A DNA stretch of 64,000 bases from Musa acuminata AAA Group (Eukaryota; Streptophyta; Magnoliopsida; Zingiberales; Musaceae): the NCBI RefSeq assembly GCF_036884655.1, contig NC_088342.1, positions 19,115,001 to 19,179,000 on the forward strand. Direction: 5' to 3'. Shown piece after piece: positions 47,192 to 58,714 of this stretch (positions within the stretch are counted from its first letter, which is position 1; each line of letters starts with the position of its first letter). The position numbers were made by a program, and so were the translations under genes. The notes beneath the pieces are model-generated. The model ran no database searches. It was not told where the DNA came from and saw nothing but the letters and a program-made list of their open reading frames with translations.

Positions 47192-50100
47192 GCGACGTCG
47201 TCATTGTTTTTAAAATATATATATATATATAAATAAAAGATTATATATATATAGAGGCAACGTAGCCTCGTGTGGGGGAAAGGGAGGCGATGTCGCCGAA
47301 ATTTTTTTTACTATTATATATACATATACATATATATATATATACATATATATACCGAACGGTATACCGCTCGGTATAAAGTATCATACCGTACCGAGAG
47401 AAGGCCGAAACTCTGGTACGGTATGATATTTCAATTCTTGCACGTAAGCATGCTGTGTTAGGCAATAAATTCATAAACAAAGTCAATAGACAAACTTGAA
47501 CAAGCAAAGATGTACACTATCTAATATCAAAGGTTGTTTAGTTAGTATTCGAGAATGTGATGATTGTCTCAGCTGCTCACATGGCCAGAATAGTGGATCT
47601 TGTACTTGAAAATAGTATTCAGTAGCAAGCACTCCATACAGCTAGTACAATTTCTTTTTTTCTCTAAATGAAGCTGCCTTTTACGCAGTTATATCCTGAT
47701 AAAAAAAACCAAGTGTTGTGACTACTGGTTAGCCACTTGTTGAAAATTATCATAAGAGCAGGATTTATAAACAACCCCCAAACAGACAAAAGTACTTTCA
47801 ATGGATGAATGATAGATATTACATGCTATCTAACTATAGTTATAAGAGCATTTTTCATCAGACTGAGAGACATGTTCTCCAGCTCCATGATCCTGAAATT
47901 TAACATTACCAAACTCCATATAAGTACTACAACAAACTAATGGGACCTGCTTAGACACAACCTGTTATGAAACTTTACTAATAAAATTGCTCTAGAACTC
48001 AGATGCGCCAACAAATCTCAGTCAAGCATAGACATGGGCTAGGTATTCATCTAACTTTAATTGTACAACTACAAAAAGCAATGAAGCTACTATCTTAGCA
48101 AAGGCATCTTATAAGATTGTCTAATTAGAATTCATTTCACATCACTATATAATACTTGTATCACCTTAAAAACTCATGGGCATCTTCTTCTCTCCCATGA
48201 CCAAGATGACTTCCAATTTCATGCATGTGGGAAAGTATGCCAGCAGGTGATAAGGGGGATTCTCCTAGTTTTGCCTTCATAAGGAGATTTTCTAGTTCAC
48301 ATGTGAAACACCATTCTCTCTTTGGACCTGTTATGAAAAGTTTTGAAACACAAATAAGAGACACATTCTTTTAATTGACAAAAGCAAAGAGAATGGGAAT
48401 GTTCAGTGGAGGAACATGCATGTTTTTGAATGAAGCCCTTGAAGAAGATAAGCAGTCAGCGGCGGAGTAAATGCCAAACACTGGAGCACAGCATTTGCAT
48501 AACAGCTGCAGAAAAAAAAATAAAAACATGCATATTAATGAAAGGTTCCTCAGAGACGGCAGTAACAATCTGCAACAACTTGATTGGCTTCATATTTTCA
48601 TTAGTGTTTTCAAAAAGAATTCATGTTTCAGCATTATTCTCAACAGTAAATTTGGTGGAATGAATTTTTAGTTCACCAAAATAGAGTAAAACTCATGGCA
48701 TAGCATAGAAGTTCCAATGCTATGTAGTTTGTAATGACAACAAATCATATGACCAACAGTAAACATAAACTACGTATATTTATATTATGGGAAAAAAAGT
48801 ATATTTAAGTGGAAACCTAAAAGCACAAAGCTTGACCAGATGCTTAAAAAGAATGTAAGAGGGAAAAAAAAGGTCATCAAACTCAAAGAGTAATAACAAT
48901 GAAATTCATCAAAAACTGCCTGTATAATGTGCAAGCAAATGAAATTAATGACCAATAGTTGATAATGAGAATCTCATGCTTATGACATAACAAATATGAT
49001 TGTTAACTAGTATGGAAAATAAATACAGAGAAAAATCAAGAGAACCATATTGGCCAAGGTTATCTCATGCAAAGATCGCACAAGTATTGTAAAATTCATA
49101 AGACACATAGTTTCGAGCTTATGAACTGAACGGAAAATTTTCAGGTATCAAGGTGCATTCTAACAAATACTTTACCTATTGTGGCAGTTTATTAAACCAC
49201 TAGGACGTAACACCACTTTGTCAAAGTTGTAAAGTTTGACAAAGTAATCATATGGAAAGAGCATCTGAAAAAGCAGGAAGAGCCATGTATTAACAATACC
49301 CAATAAGGAAAAAGTGATGGTATAACTTGGGAGTATCAAAATAAGAAGCTAAATAATTCAAACCTTAATTTTTTTGGAAAAATCATATCCAGAACTAGAC
49401 CTATGCTGCCTTGAGACTTTTGAAAGCTTTAGCTGCTGAACAACTCTTTGTACAGATGTTTTTATGTCACTGGAATGGGAACCTGCATTTTGGTACAATT
49501 TCATGGGAGCTTTAGGAGCATTCTCTACTTTTTTAGAGGCATCATTTGACATAGAATTCCCCACAAGAGATACTTGATCAGCAATAGCAGATGACAAAGA
49601 CATCAGACTTTTAGACTGCACTAGCTGTACACCATAACTTCTTAAACTATCAAGACCCTCCGATTCAGTGATAGAAGCTGATGAGCTTGTGCGATCAATT
49701 GCTCCCAACATAGAAGTTCTTGAAGAAAGTATTTCATTTCTAGACTTAGTTTGAGAGCGTATAGTCTCATCAGAAAGGTTGGAGGACTGCAACTGGGGTG
49801 TGACATCTGAGTGATTGTGATGGATTTCTTGGTAAACTTCAAATTCTGTCGATTCAACAGTCCTATTGCTTTGAGACACACTGGGTCCAAAAGTTCCATT
49901 CTCACATTGACCACCATCTTTAGAGGATTTAATATTTGAACAACTTTCAGAACCAATGAGGTTTGAGCCACGACTACACTCGACATCTCCAGATGCAAAG
50001 GAGGATGTTCTCTGATCAACTTTTGTACTTAATTTCTTAGCAGAAACATCAGAAGAAGAATGTTCTCTGATTCCAGTTTTGTGGAGTAAAGTAGGGTGAG

Positions 50101-53100
50101 CTGTAGAAGAAGAGTCAACAAATGATCCAACAGGGACAGCGAACATTGAGCAACTTGAGGATGAAGAGTTAGAGGAAGAATCAGAAGTGCTTTCTGTTCC
50201 TGATGAGTCCATAAATTCATCATCACTAAAAGCTTCAGATGAATAGCTTGATTCAGATGATAGTTTCTTGGAGAATGACATGACAGCCTCCTGTGACGTT
50301 CCTCCAGTACGCAGACTGCCATTGCATATTTTGGATCTTTCAGCTGGTAGCTCCTTCGGTCTTGTAACACCATCTTGACCATCATAATGATCATCAACTG
50401 AAGGAGAACAACAAATGTTCTTGTGTCCTTGTCTCCAATGGATTATCTGGCATGTCCTTGAGCTGCAAGTTCCATGCAGAAACAGGTAAATGCTGAGTAC
50501 TGAATGAGTTAAATCAGAAGTTAGATGCAGCACATAACAGCTATAACCATGTGAATATATGCTTTAAAATGATGGAAATGAAATACTCATCAACAGTACA
50601 AGTACAACAATAAATACCATAAGAAATATCTTTAAAAGGCCAAACAATAAACTTTCCAGATGATCACGTATAGTTTAACAAAAATTCAATATCTGCATGA
50701 TCTAAATAGTACTCCCTGTGAAATAAGGAAACATGTAATTGAGTCCTTATTTCCTTACCAACTTATTTCAGCATATTTTCTGTACTTCCTCTTCTATAAT
50801 AATCATGGTAATAGGCAGATAAATATTAATGCAAAAAAAGAAAATGCTCTATTCATAGTTGCACAGCACACATTTTGGACCAGTCACCCTAACAAATCGG
50901 CAAACATACCACATCTGATGGAACACAGTTTGCCTCATTGTGTGCCTTGTGCACCTAACTCAACGAGAGATACCCGCACATGGAGAATCAATAAAAATCC
51001 AAGGAACAAAAGGACTACTGGATGTGGCGAGCCATTGCAAAAGGATCATCACGCTGTCACGGACAAAATTGTAAATGGGGTGTTCGATGTAATGGTTATG
51101 TATGTTTGTGTCTTTCGATTTTATTTATGCTTTGCACAGCATATAAAGGGTTGGCAGTAGGTTTAGCAGTCCCATTTTATTTGGTTTTAGTGGTCATCTT
51201 AGGCTTGCAAACAAATGTTATATCATGTGGACACTTGTGGGGATTTCGGTCTGTAGTGGACTATTTTGGACCCTTTGTTGTGCGACCGTTCAGAGCTTGT
51301 AAAGTATATTTGTAATTTGCATTGGCTATGAAGTGTTTACTGAAATGATTTCTCGTGGATCCCGAGTGAGACGTTTTCTCTAACCCGTTTTCTCTTTTAT
51401 AGGTCCAAGGGACCATAGGAGGTTTCGGGGAGGCTGACCTTTGCGGATGGACATGCAAGGGTGCTGCACGGCTTATGCAAAACCAGCTAAGTGTGTGGCA
51501 TATGGTATCAGAGCGGGACAAGCACTCATAGAAACATTTGGCATACAAACGTGGGGGACCTAGCAGGGCTACGTTGAGGGCAGCCAACACGCGCGACCAT
51601 TTGAGGGAAACGGGCATGAAGATATAGGGAAAAGGAGTCGCTCAAAGGAGCGGACATCTGAGATTGGCATTTAGAGGAATGGACAACCCTTCGCGCAAGA
51701 GGCACCACGAGGACAAACAAGCTAAGAAAAATACGTAGCGCACAAAGGTTGGGATGGCTGAGTTAGAGCTACGGCTCGACGTTGGCAACCATACTTGATG
51801 GTGCTCAAGGCAAGCGAGGCGCTTGGTAAAGGACGAGACCATGCAAGGTGAAATAGGTTGTTCAGCGACCGAAAGAGTTGTGCAAAGCTCACAGAGGTGA
51901 GGGGAATTTCTAACTCGAAGAATTCGGTACTCATGGAAAGGCTTGTATGCGGATGATGGAATATTCGTGGTCATCCCAAGGCGACCGAAACTCGACGCCA
52001 TGTAACATTGAAACTTTCTCTTCGACATGAGAATGATACATTCATAAGATGTTGAAGTGTGCAGCAAGTTCAACATGTTGCTAGTCCTTGAGGGGTGCAG
52101 CAAGGGCTGTATCGGCGAGGAGTCTCAATCTAGCAAGTGCATTTATGGGGATAGAACAATACATAGTTTGTTCAGCAATACGGAATAGTCCAAGGAGATG
52201 GTGGTTTCTGAAACTTTCAAAGGGAAGGATGTGAAGAGAGAAGTTGCTCCAACGAGACAAATACCTTGGAGGGATAAGTCCCGATTCTCCGGAAGGAGAA
52301 TCATGTGCAACGGACCGCACATGTTGAGGAAGAGTACCTCAAGACAACAACCCCACAAAGCTCAACGGACCGAGCGAGTGGCGATGAGTCGTCACATGAT
52401 CTCGCATGAGATAATGCATTGGGGGATGCATTGCGAGATCAAGTAGGGGAACGACCTAAGACAACACAAAATGGAAGCACACTTGAAGCCGATATAGAGA
52501 TCGGACTCAATGGAGGGCTGACCCATGGAACGGTGGGCGCAAGGACCACCATTAACTCAATGTAATCGAGGAGCGGAGCAACTTGAGTGTAACTTGGCGA
52601 AGTACCCAAGTCACATGAAAGGAGTCGACATAGAAGATGAAACATGGAGCAGAGACACGAAGTTTTCCTTGGACATAAGTCAAGGACATGAACTCTTGCA
52701 CATGCACCTTATTTCGGAGAAGCATTTGACGGAAGAACTAAGGCGACTCAACTTGCGAAGGCGAAGTTGGGTTCAGAAAGCCTTGGCACAGGGCAAGAGG
52801 ACGTGAAAGCGAGTACTCTTGAAGAATATGTCACAGTGCTGCCATTCAAGTTGTTATGAACAAAGCGGTACATAACGAAGATTGTGCTGGTAGGGGCAGA
52901 GGCCCAGGATCCAAACAATGGTGCACCAATTTCAGCGAAGTCGATGGACTTCGGGAGCTACTAGGTGACGGACTATCCTAGAGATGTGCTTCATCTGGGT
53001 GTGAGACCCGAGAGCGGGTGGACGAATGTCGATTGCCAAATGAGCGAACACAATCGAAGGTAGAAGAGGCCCTATGATGTGTTGGCAAAGGCCACACATG

Positions 53101-56100
53101 AAGGGATCACAATCCGAGTTCATCCCACAAGGATCAGAATGCAATGAAGATGTCACCAGGAGGCGACATGGTGCAGCGGATCGTGGTGAAACAGTTCGTG
53201 GCAATGCGATACACACGAATCTAATCCCGCGAGAGACTAGATCATACAAAGGTATGATCGGGAGCTACTGGGATCTCCACTTTAGTGAACAACACAACGA
53301 CAAGAAAGGCTATGGATTCAAGGAGTAAATGTCTTGGTACCGTAGAGGTGAGTCTTCTATACGTACATCGAATTTTGCATCAGATAAAAGCCTTGGTCAT
53401 TAGCATATGGGGACTATGTACCACCGAGGGAGTATACCGAATGCAAGTAATAGTGAGTCCCATGGGAGGGACTTGATCATGCAGAGGTATAATCAAAGCG
53501 GCTGGAGAGTTGGACTACTTCAGAGCTCATACTCGCTTAAGGGAGCCCGACAAGTCGGAGGACAAGGTCGAGTAAGTGAACATTGCTACCAAGGAAGCTA
53601 AGAAGAACATAATCGGTGCGAGCCCTACAACATGATGACAGAGGTCATGCATGGGAGTTGCAATCTATCTTTCCATCAATCAAGGAGAACTGCTTGGAGA
53701 ACACAGAGGTGTTGAAGCAGGGGATCGAAAGGGGCGAGAAAGCGACGACGAGTCCAAAGGGGCTTAGCTACCCAAAACCAAGCATTGGTTAGAATAAAGG
53801 TGGACTCGGAGGAGTGTCATAGAGGCAGATCTACCGATCGTGAAGAAAGGGATGCAGATGCGAGGTGACGGATAGTAGGGTCATGGGCATGGCAGTACCA
53901 TAATACCGCAGAGGCGGGACTTTCGTGAAGTCATCGATCCCTTACTCTCATGGAGGGAGAGCGCTTGATCGTAAAAGGGGCCGAGAAGGTGGAGAATATG
54001 GAGGCAAACTCCAAGTACCGAGACAATGCTGAAGGGTAGAGGCCAGAGAACTTCGTAAGACCGGTGTCAACGAACTTCTCATCAAGATAGCCGAAAGTGG
54101 AGGACTTCAAATCAATGCAATAGTGCACGACCAAGGAACGAAGCATGCAGTACGCGGTGTTGAACTTTTGTTACTCAGTGAAGTAGGCGACATAGATGAT
54201 GGAGAAGACGGTACAATCCCAGAGGCGACCAAAACTATTAGAGACTTACTCCAAGTTAGGGTAAAAACTTCTTGTATTCCAGAAGTTCGATAGCATTGAG
54301 AAGGTGAATTACAGTAGCTAACTTAACACAAGGAGTGCAAACACTTCAAGTGCTTTAGAAGTGTGAGCAAAGAGCAGGCGAAGGCTAATAACCAGCTCGA
54401 TGCATGGAGTACAACCCTCGAGGAGGCAGGCGAAGTCAAGTAACCTTTGTCTTCTCAACTCTTAAGAGAATGGGCGAAACCGAGTATCTCAATTCTCTTA
54501 TATATCCAACAGAGGAGCTCTACACATGTTCAAAGACCCTTCGAAGAAACCAAATGGAAGACGATAATTGTCAAATCCTCACCAATGGTGATTAGTGCTA
54601 CTGAGAGTAGATTATCCGCTTCATTTCCCAACATAATGTCAAACAAAAGCGAAAGTGATACAAACCTATTTGAAAGTGACAATTAAGTGAAAGAAGAGTC
54701 GATAGGCAAATTTTGTGGAGGAATGACCCAAAAACTTTAAATGTTTGCGAGACGATGCTCGTCTTTTTCTTCGTCTGAAGGATCCGCAGGAACCAATAGT
54801 GATCAAAACAACTCAGCCAACCCCACACTAAAGTCAGAGTCATTGGAGAGCTGAAGCAACATGACGGATTAAAAGTTCGACCACTCAACAACAACAACGG
54901 AGAGCAGCTGGGAGTTAAAAAGCGTATTGCAATTGGACCAGAATATTAAAGATTCAGGCGAGGAGTTGCAACGTCAGCAAGGGCTTCAACGAGGATGTCG
55001 AAGGAATAAGTGGGGAAGAATGTCAGGGATAAAATTGTAAACGGGGTGTTCGATATAATGCTTGTGTATGTTCGTATTTTTCAGTTTTGTTTATGCTTTG
55101 CACAACATATAAAGAGCTGGCAGTAGGCTTAGCAGCCCCATTTTCTTTGGTTTTGGTAACCGTCCTAGGCTTGCAAACAAAAGTTGTGTCATGTGGGCAC
55201 TTGTGGAGATTTTGATTTATAGTGGACCGTTTTAGACCCTTTGTTGTGCGATCGTTCAGAACTTATAAAGTCTGTTTGTAATTTGCATTGACTATAAAGT
55301 ATTTACTGAAATGATTGTTTGTGGATCTCAAGTAAGATGCTTTCTCTAACCCGTTTTCTCTTTTGTAGGTCCTAAAGGACAATAAAAGGCTTCGGGGAGA
55401 TTGACCTTTGCGAACGGACACACAAGGATGCTGCACGACTTATGCAAAACCAACTAAGTGCGTGACAACGCGGGCAGAGTTTCTGGAAGTACACCTTCAT
55501 GATAACAAGTTCCTAGCAATGAATTTGCACACGTCCAATGTCCTGGCTTATGGAGTATCCAGGAAGAAGACACAAGTAATGTGTGGAATTTGCAAAAGAA
55601 AGTCGTTGAAGTGTATCTTCTTTTACATATTAAAAACAATCATTTTCTCCCCTCCTATTTCTATCCATCAGCGCCACAATAAATAGGGTTTAGACTAGTA
55701 CGTTTCTTGTGTTATCGATGAGGAAACGATCCACATAAAAGACGATCAATTCCCATATCTTCTAACCTCAATTACCAGAAGAAATCAGAGTAACAATTAA
55801 TCACAGTGCAATCTACTTCCAATTTAAACAGTTGCAACACTTCATTTCTCTAGCGACTAATTACATTTCTATAGGGTCAAAAATTCAAATTCATGCATTA
55901 AGATTACATGAGATCCACAGGCCATATAGCTCAAGACCGAAATCAGAACCCTAATTCTACCCGATTCCCCAGAATCAAACATCAAAGGAGGTAGAATTCA
56001 TAAAAAATTCTACAAGATGCCGACAATTTACAGAAGTCATAAAGTCGAAGACCACATACCAGTATCTCACGGCTTTGCACCGGGAGCACCTCGTGGTAGT

Positions 56101-56340
56101 AGGGCTGCGGCACACGGCACACACCGCCATCTTGGGCCCACCACCGCCTACGACTGGGAGGGGACTCCGGCACCCGAGCCACAAGGCCTCCTCCGCCCGC
56201 GCGGCCTCCTCCGCCGCGAGGAGCGCGAGACGCATGACCTCTGCCCGCCTCGCCGCAGCCCGCCTCCACCTCCGCCGGGCCACCAGCGCGAGCAGCGGGC
56301 CGAGGACAAGCGCCACCAGGGCAAACCCTAGGGGGGGCAT
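41488..56340 (-). CDS. Ubiquitin-specific protease of the UBP15/16 type (MYND finger + USP domain), eleven exons
   Basis: Exons 56340-56060, 50462-49364, 49264-49176, 48505-48420, 48327-48165, 46488-46365, 46241-46084, 42892-42808, 42700-42488, 42323-42262 and 42175-41488 join to 1015 residues; Arabidopsis UBP16 is close to this length. Features: N-terminal membrane segment (residues 3-21), MYND zinc finger (74-111; CAVC, CSRC, RYCSRTC, H107, C111), a long Ser-rich linker (112-460), then the USP catalytic domain (about 470-787) with catalytic Cys491 in the phrase [12 protein letters not shown], His747 in SGHYVCYV and Asp763/764 in WYKTDDS. A Ser-rich tail follows. It cleaves ubiquitin from proteins; relatives act in growth and salt tolerance. 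The MPPLGF start is preferred by family comparison; an in-frame ATG at 56487 would add 49 residues. The fourth intron (48419-48328) must begin with GC, not GT, to keep phase. Three introns carry transposons. Confidence 0.9.
43411..44483 (+). mobile_element. Complete non-autonomous hAT-like element, 1073 bp, in UBP intron
   Basis: Flanked by the perfect 8-bp TSD ATCTTGAT (43403-43410 and 44484-44491). The terminal inverted repeat is CATGGTCTGCCATACCG on the left and the complement of TAAGGTCCGCCATACCG on the right. An 8-bp TSD with such termini is the hAT pattern. Subterminal blocks (43425-43640 and 44390-44470) are dense in GGTACC/CGGTAC phrases. It sits in the 3.2-kb intron between exons 7 and 8 of the minus-strand UBP gene, opposite to that gene's direction. 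No full transposase is present. Confidence 0.85.
43650..44069 (+). pseudogene. hAT element ORF, 139 codons, probably the tail of a transposase
   Basis: The only sizeable frame of the hAT-like element. It is rich in Gln, Tyr, His and Ser ([26 protein letters not shown]) and ends [13 protein letters not shown]. It has no DDE or dimerisation motif. Low-complexity Tyr/Gln-rich C-termini occur in plant hAT-type transposases, so this may be the last part of one left in a deletion derivative. A related tail is present in the copy at 22623-23324, which argues it came from the original transposon. Protein production is doubtful. Confidence 0.45.
46933..47440 (+). mobile_element. Short hAT-like element, 508 bp, in UBP intron
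   Basis: 8-bp TSD CACGTAAG (46925-46932 and 47441-47448), termini CAAGG...CTTG, and inner GGTACGGGCGGTAC / CCGTACCGAGAGAAGGCC blocks like those of the element at 43411. The middle is AT/GA microsatellite (TA runs near 47038-47067, 47152-47172 and 47214-47230; GA run near 47173-47191). It lies in the intron between UBP exons 5 and 6. Confidence 0.75.
48328..48419 (-). other. GC-AG intron of the UBP gene
   Basis: A 92-bp intron whose donor reads CAT|GCATGT on the minus strand and whose acceptor is AACAG. Only this donor keeps the USP frame: the nearby GT (48415-48414) would shift it. The resulting junction codes Cys519 in the phrase SKTCPKREWCF, as expected for the family. Confidence 0.7.
51055..51500 (+). 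repeat. 5' LTR of LARD-like element
   Basis: It aligns with 55021-55467 throughout, with many substitutions by eye, so the insertion is old compared with the chromovirus. Confidence 0.88.
51503..51514 (+). other. Primer binding site (initiator tRNA-Met type)
   Basis: TGGTATCAGAGC, two bases after the 5' LTR. Confidence 0.9.
51515..55007. other. LARD internal region, no ORF
   Basis: No protein motif seen. The composition is more GC-rich and purine-rich than the surrounding intron. Short phrases such as GATCATRCARAGGTATRATC recur (near 53241 and 53474), hinting at worn internal repeats. Confidence 0.5.
55021..55467 (+). repeat. 3' LTR of LARD-like element
   Basis: It begins TGTCAGGGATAAAATTG and ends GCGTGACA, matching the 5' LTR. 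It is preceded by a purine tract. Confidence 0.88.
55468..56059. other. Remainder of UBP intron 1
   Basis: AT-rich intron sequence between the LARD-like element and exon 1. The part after about 55690 looks like unique host sequence. No gene or transposon was recognised. Confidence 0.45.
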
Positions 56341-56437
56341 CCTGCCCCCACACCACCGCCCGTCGTCCGGCGCTCCCCCGCCGGCGCGCGCATAGATTCC
56401 CGGTGCGGTCACAGGGGATCGTCCCCAATCCTTCCTC

Positions 56438-56655
56438 TCACACGCTGCTCCTGATTCGACTCCGCCTCCTTGCGATGCTGACGCCAACTACGAGATCAAA
56501 ATGCTCGCACGCGCTCGATCGGTCGCTCGCTCGCTCGCTCGCTCGCTCGAGGCCGTGACCGGACCGCCCGACTCCTCCTCCTTCACACGCTGCTCCCAAT
56601 CCGACGCCGCCCCTACGCGTTGATGACGCCGATGATGAGATGAAGATGGTCGCTC
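56438..56655. repeat. Imperfect duplication with (TCGC)n in UBP 5' region
   Basis: 56438-56510 and 56583-56655 are imperfect copies offset by 145 bp, both starting TCACACGCTGCTCC. Between them is a (TCGC)n run at 56523-56549. The possible upstream UBP start codon at 56487 lies in the left copy. Confidence 0.75.
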
Positions 56656-58714
56656 GTTACTTGGCGGCCGCAGAGGAAGAAGCCAACGAGTGAAGCCACC
56701 AGTCCAATATACAAAGTAAAGTTGTGACGACAAACAGTAGTACAATAATAGTTTCGGAAAGAAGGGGTGATGATGGAAAGCCGGTCAGTATGCGATCGAG
56801 TAAACTTGATGATCGGGTAATATCGCTTGGAATCTTTGGTACTGTACAGAGGGTCAAGCTTGATATGGTAGATGACATGATGTTACGTGGAAGAGACAAA
56901 AGATCATAAATGTTAGTATTCCAAAGGCTATTTTTCGTACCAGTCCTCCTTTTTCAATTGAAGATAAATTAAATCTTCTAATAAATGAAAAAAAAAAATT
57001 TTGATTTAATTAACTATATAGACCTTTTTATGAAATAAATATAATAATATCAAATTATTAAACTAATAAATAATAATATCATATTATGAATAAATAATGA
57101 GTTATAGTATTAACAACATCATCACAGACTTAGTTAGAATTATGTATATTATATATTATATGACACCAAAGTGAAATCAGCTCACAAATGTTCGCTTGGA
57201 CTTTAGCTTTGTGCTAGCAAAGAATGATGGATATAAAGAAAAATAATAATTAGAAAAAGAAAAAAAAAAAATATATATATATATATATAGGTAAAATATC
57301 ATAATTTTTCAACGATGATAAGAGATTTTCAAAAAATACATCAGTCTAATAATCATATAGTATTTTCATCTAATAGTAAAGACCTCCGAGTTGATACTAT
57401 ATTGAGTATTCCGAATACTCGGTCGTCGTTGTCCGAGACGCTATTATTGAGACTTGAAATTGGTTGGATCAAATAATTGACGGGGTGATTAGATGAAAGA
57501 GAGCAATGTTTTTATCTTTTGCATGCTTGTCACCGTCATGCATGTTTTTAGTGTTGACTTCATGCTTAGGTTAGATCTCAATAGGAAATTTATGTTCAAA
57601 CCCAACCACTCTGGCGTAGCCAGATTTGGAACCCCATTTGATGAATTTGGCAATATGCATTTTAGAGATCAACACCGGGTTTGAGTACTCAACAATAACC
57701 ACACACACCACACCCATTGCATTGAGAAATCATGCAAATGCTCATGCTCTTAAATTATCTTATACATTTGATTTAAGTTAAACTCAACACGTGAGAGACC
57801 GATTTAGTATCATTTTAAATCCTTTCCTATAATGGATATAGAGAAATTAAATAAAATTATCATAAATTTCTTTCTGGAGTTTATGAAAGCATCTATAATA
57901 GGATTTGAGTTAACTCAGCTTGGACTACTATTGGTCGATTGTATACAATAAAGTAGACCAAAAGTATTAGAGCACATGTTGATTTTCTAGTTTGTACTCT
58001 TATTGGATATGTGAATTTGTATTTTGACATTAAGGCTTTCTCCTTTCAACAAATATGATTAGGTAAATCTACGATGATAAATAAGTTGTGATACTTTAGT
58101 TGGGTCTAATCACCTTGGTATTATAGTGCACTTATAATTAGACATCTTATAGGGATACAAACAAGCAAATAACTAATTTATCATATTGAAGCATGAAATA
58201 TTAGCACTAAATATAAATATGAATAGGTGTATCATATGAATTAGGCCAATACTAACTAATCCCTTAACTGTCGTAATAACTTATTTAGATGGAGGAGGAG
58301 CACACAAACAAAATGGAACTTTTTCAAAAGATACAAGTACTCTAAAAGAAAAAAAAAAACTTAATTATTATTATTTTTTTTTTTTGCCAAGACATGCAAT
58401 CAAGATACAAAATGAAAAAGAAAAAAGTTTAATAAATAAAATATTCCCAAAATTTTACACCGCAAAACATTAGGCTATATTGAGTTTTTTTTTTCCCTAA
58501 GAATCTTGTAAATTCGTGAGAAATATGTAACTAATATGTAATAGGCTCTGGCCAAACCCATGATGCGTGAAAGCATAACAAATAGTTGACTTGGCCAAAC
58601 ACATTTGATGTGCACAATCTCGTACCCGTGAGATCGTATTGAATGTGTAAGACACCATCACATCAGCTTTGTGGGTTGACCAAGTCCACCTAAAACAGTA
58701 TTTAAATTGTAGGC
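56656..58714. other. Intergenic DNA upstream of UBP gene
   Basis: The first few hundred bases should hold the UBP promoter and leader. An AT microsatellite is at about 57270-57289. A 63-codon frame at 57493 has no family signal. No gene or clear transposon is supported to 58714. Confidence 0.4.

Larger units (their letters stand above)
51055..55467 (+). mobile_element. Non-autonomous LTR element without coding capacity (LARD-like), in UBP intron 1
   Basis: LTRs at 51055-51500 (446 bp) and 55021-55467 (447 bp), both starting TGTCA and ending in GCA/ACA; primer site TGGTATCAGAGC at 51503-51514; purine tract AAGTGGGGAAGAA at 55008-55020. Candidate TSD ACGC (51051-51054 and 55468-55471). The 3.5-kb internal region has no long frame and no gag or pol motif on either strand. 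It must depend on proteins from another element; the primer site does not tell copia from gypsy. Confidence 0.85.

Noticed and set aside
51642..53249. Several frames of 60-153 codons inside the LARD-like element
   Set aside because: They lie on both strands, none matches gag or pol motifs, and none is long relative to chance in this GC range.
55982..56428. Alternative frames over UBP exon 1 (both strands)
   Set aside because: GC-rich shadow frames of the MYND-coding exon.
57493..57684. 63-codon plus-strand frame with a hydrophobic start
   Set aside because: Short, with no promoter or family evidence and no splice context.
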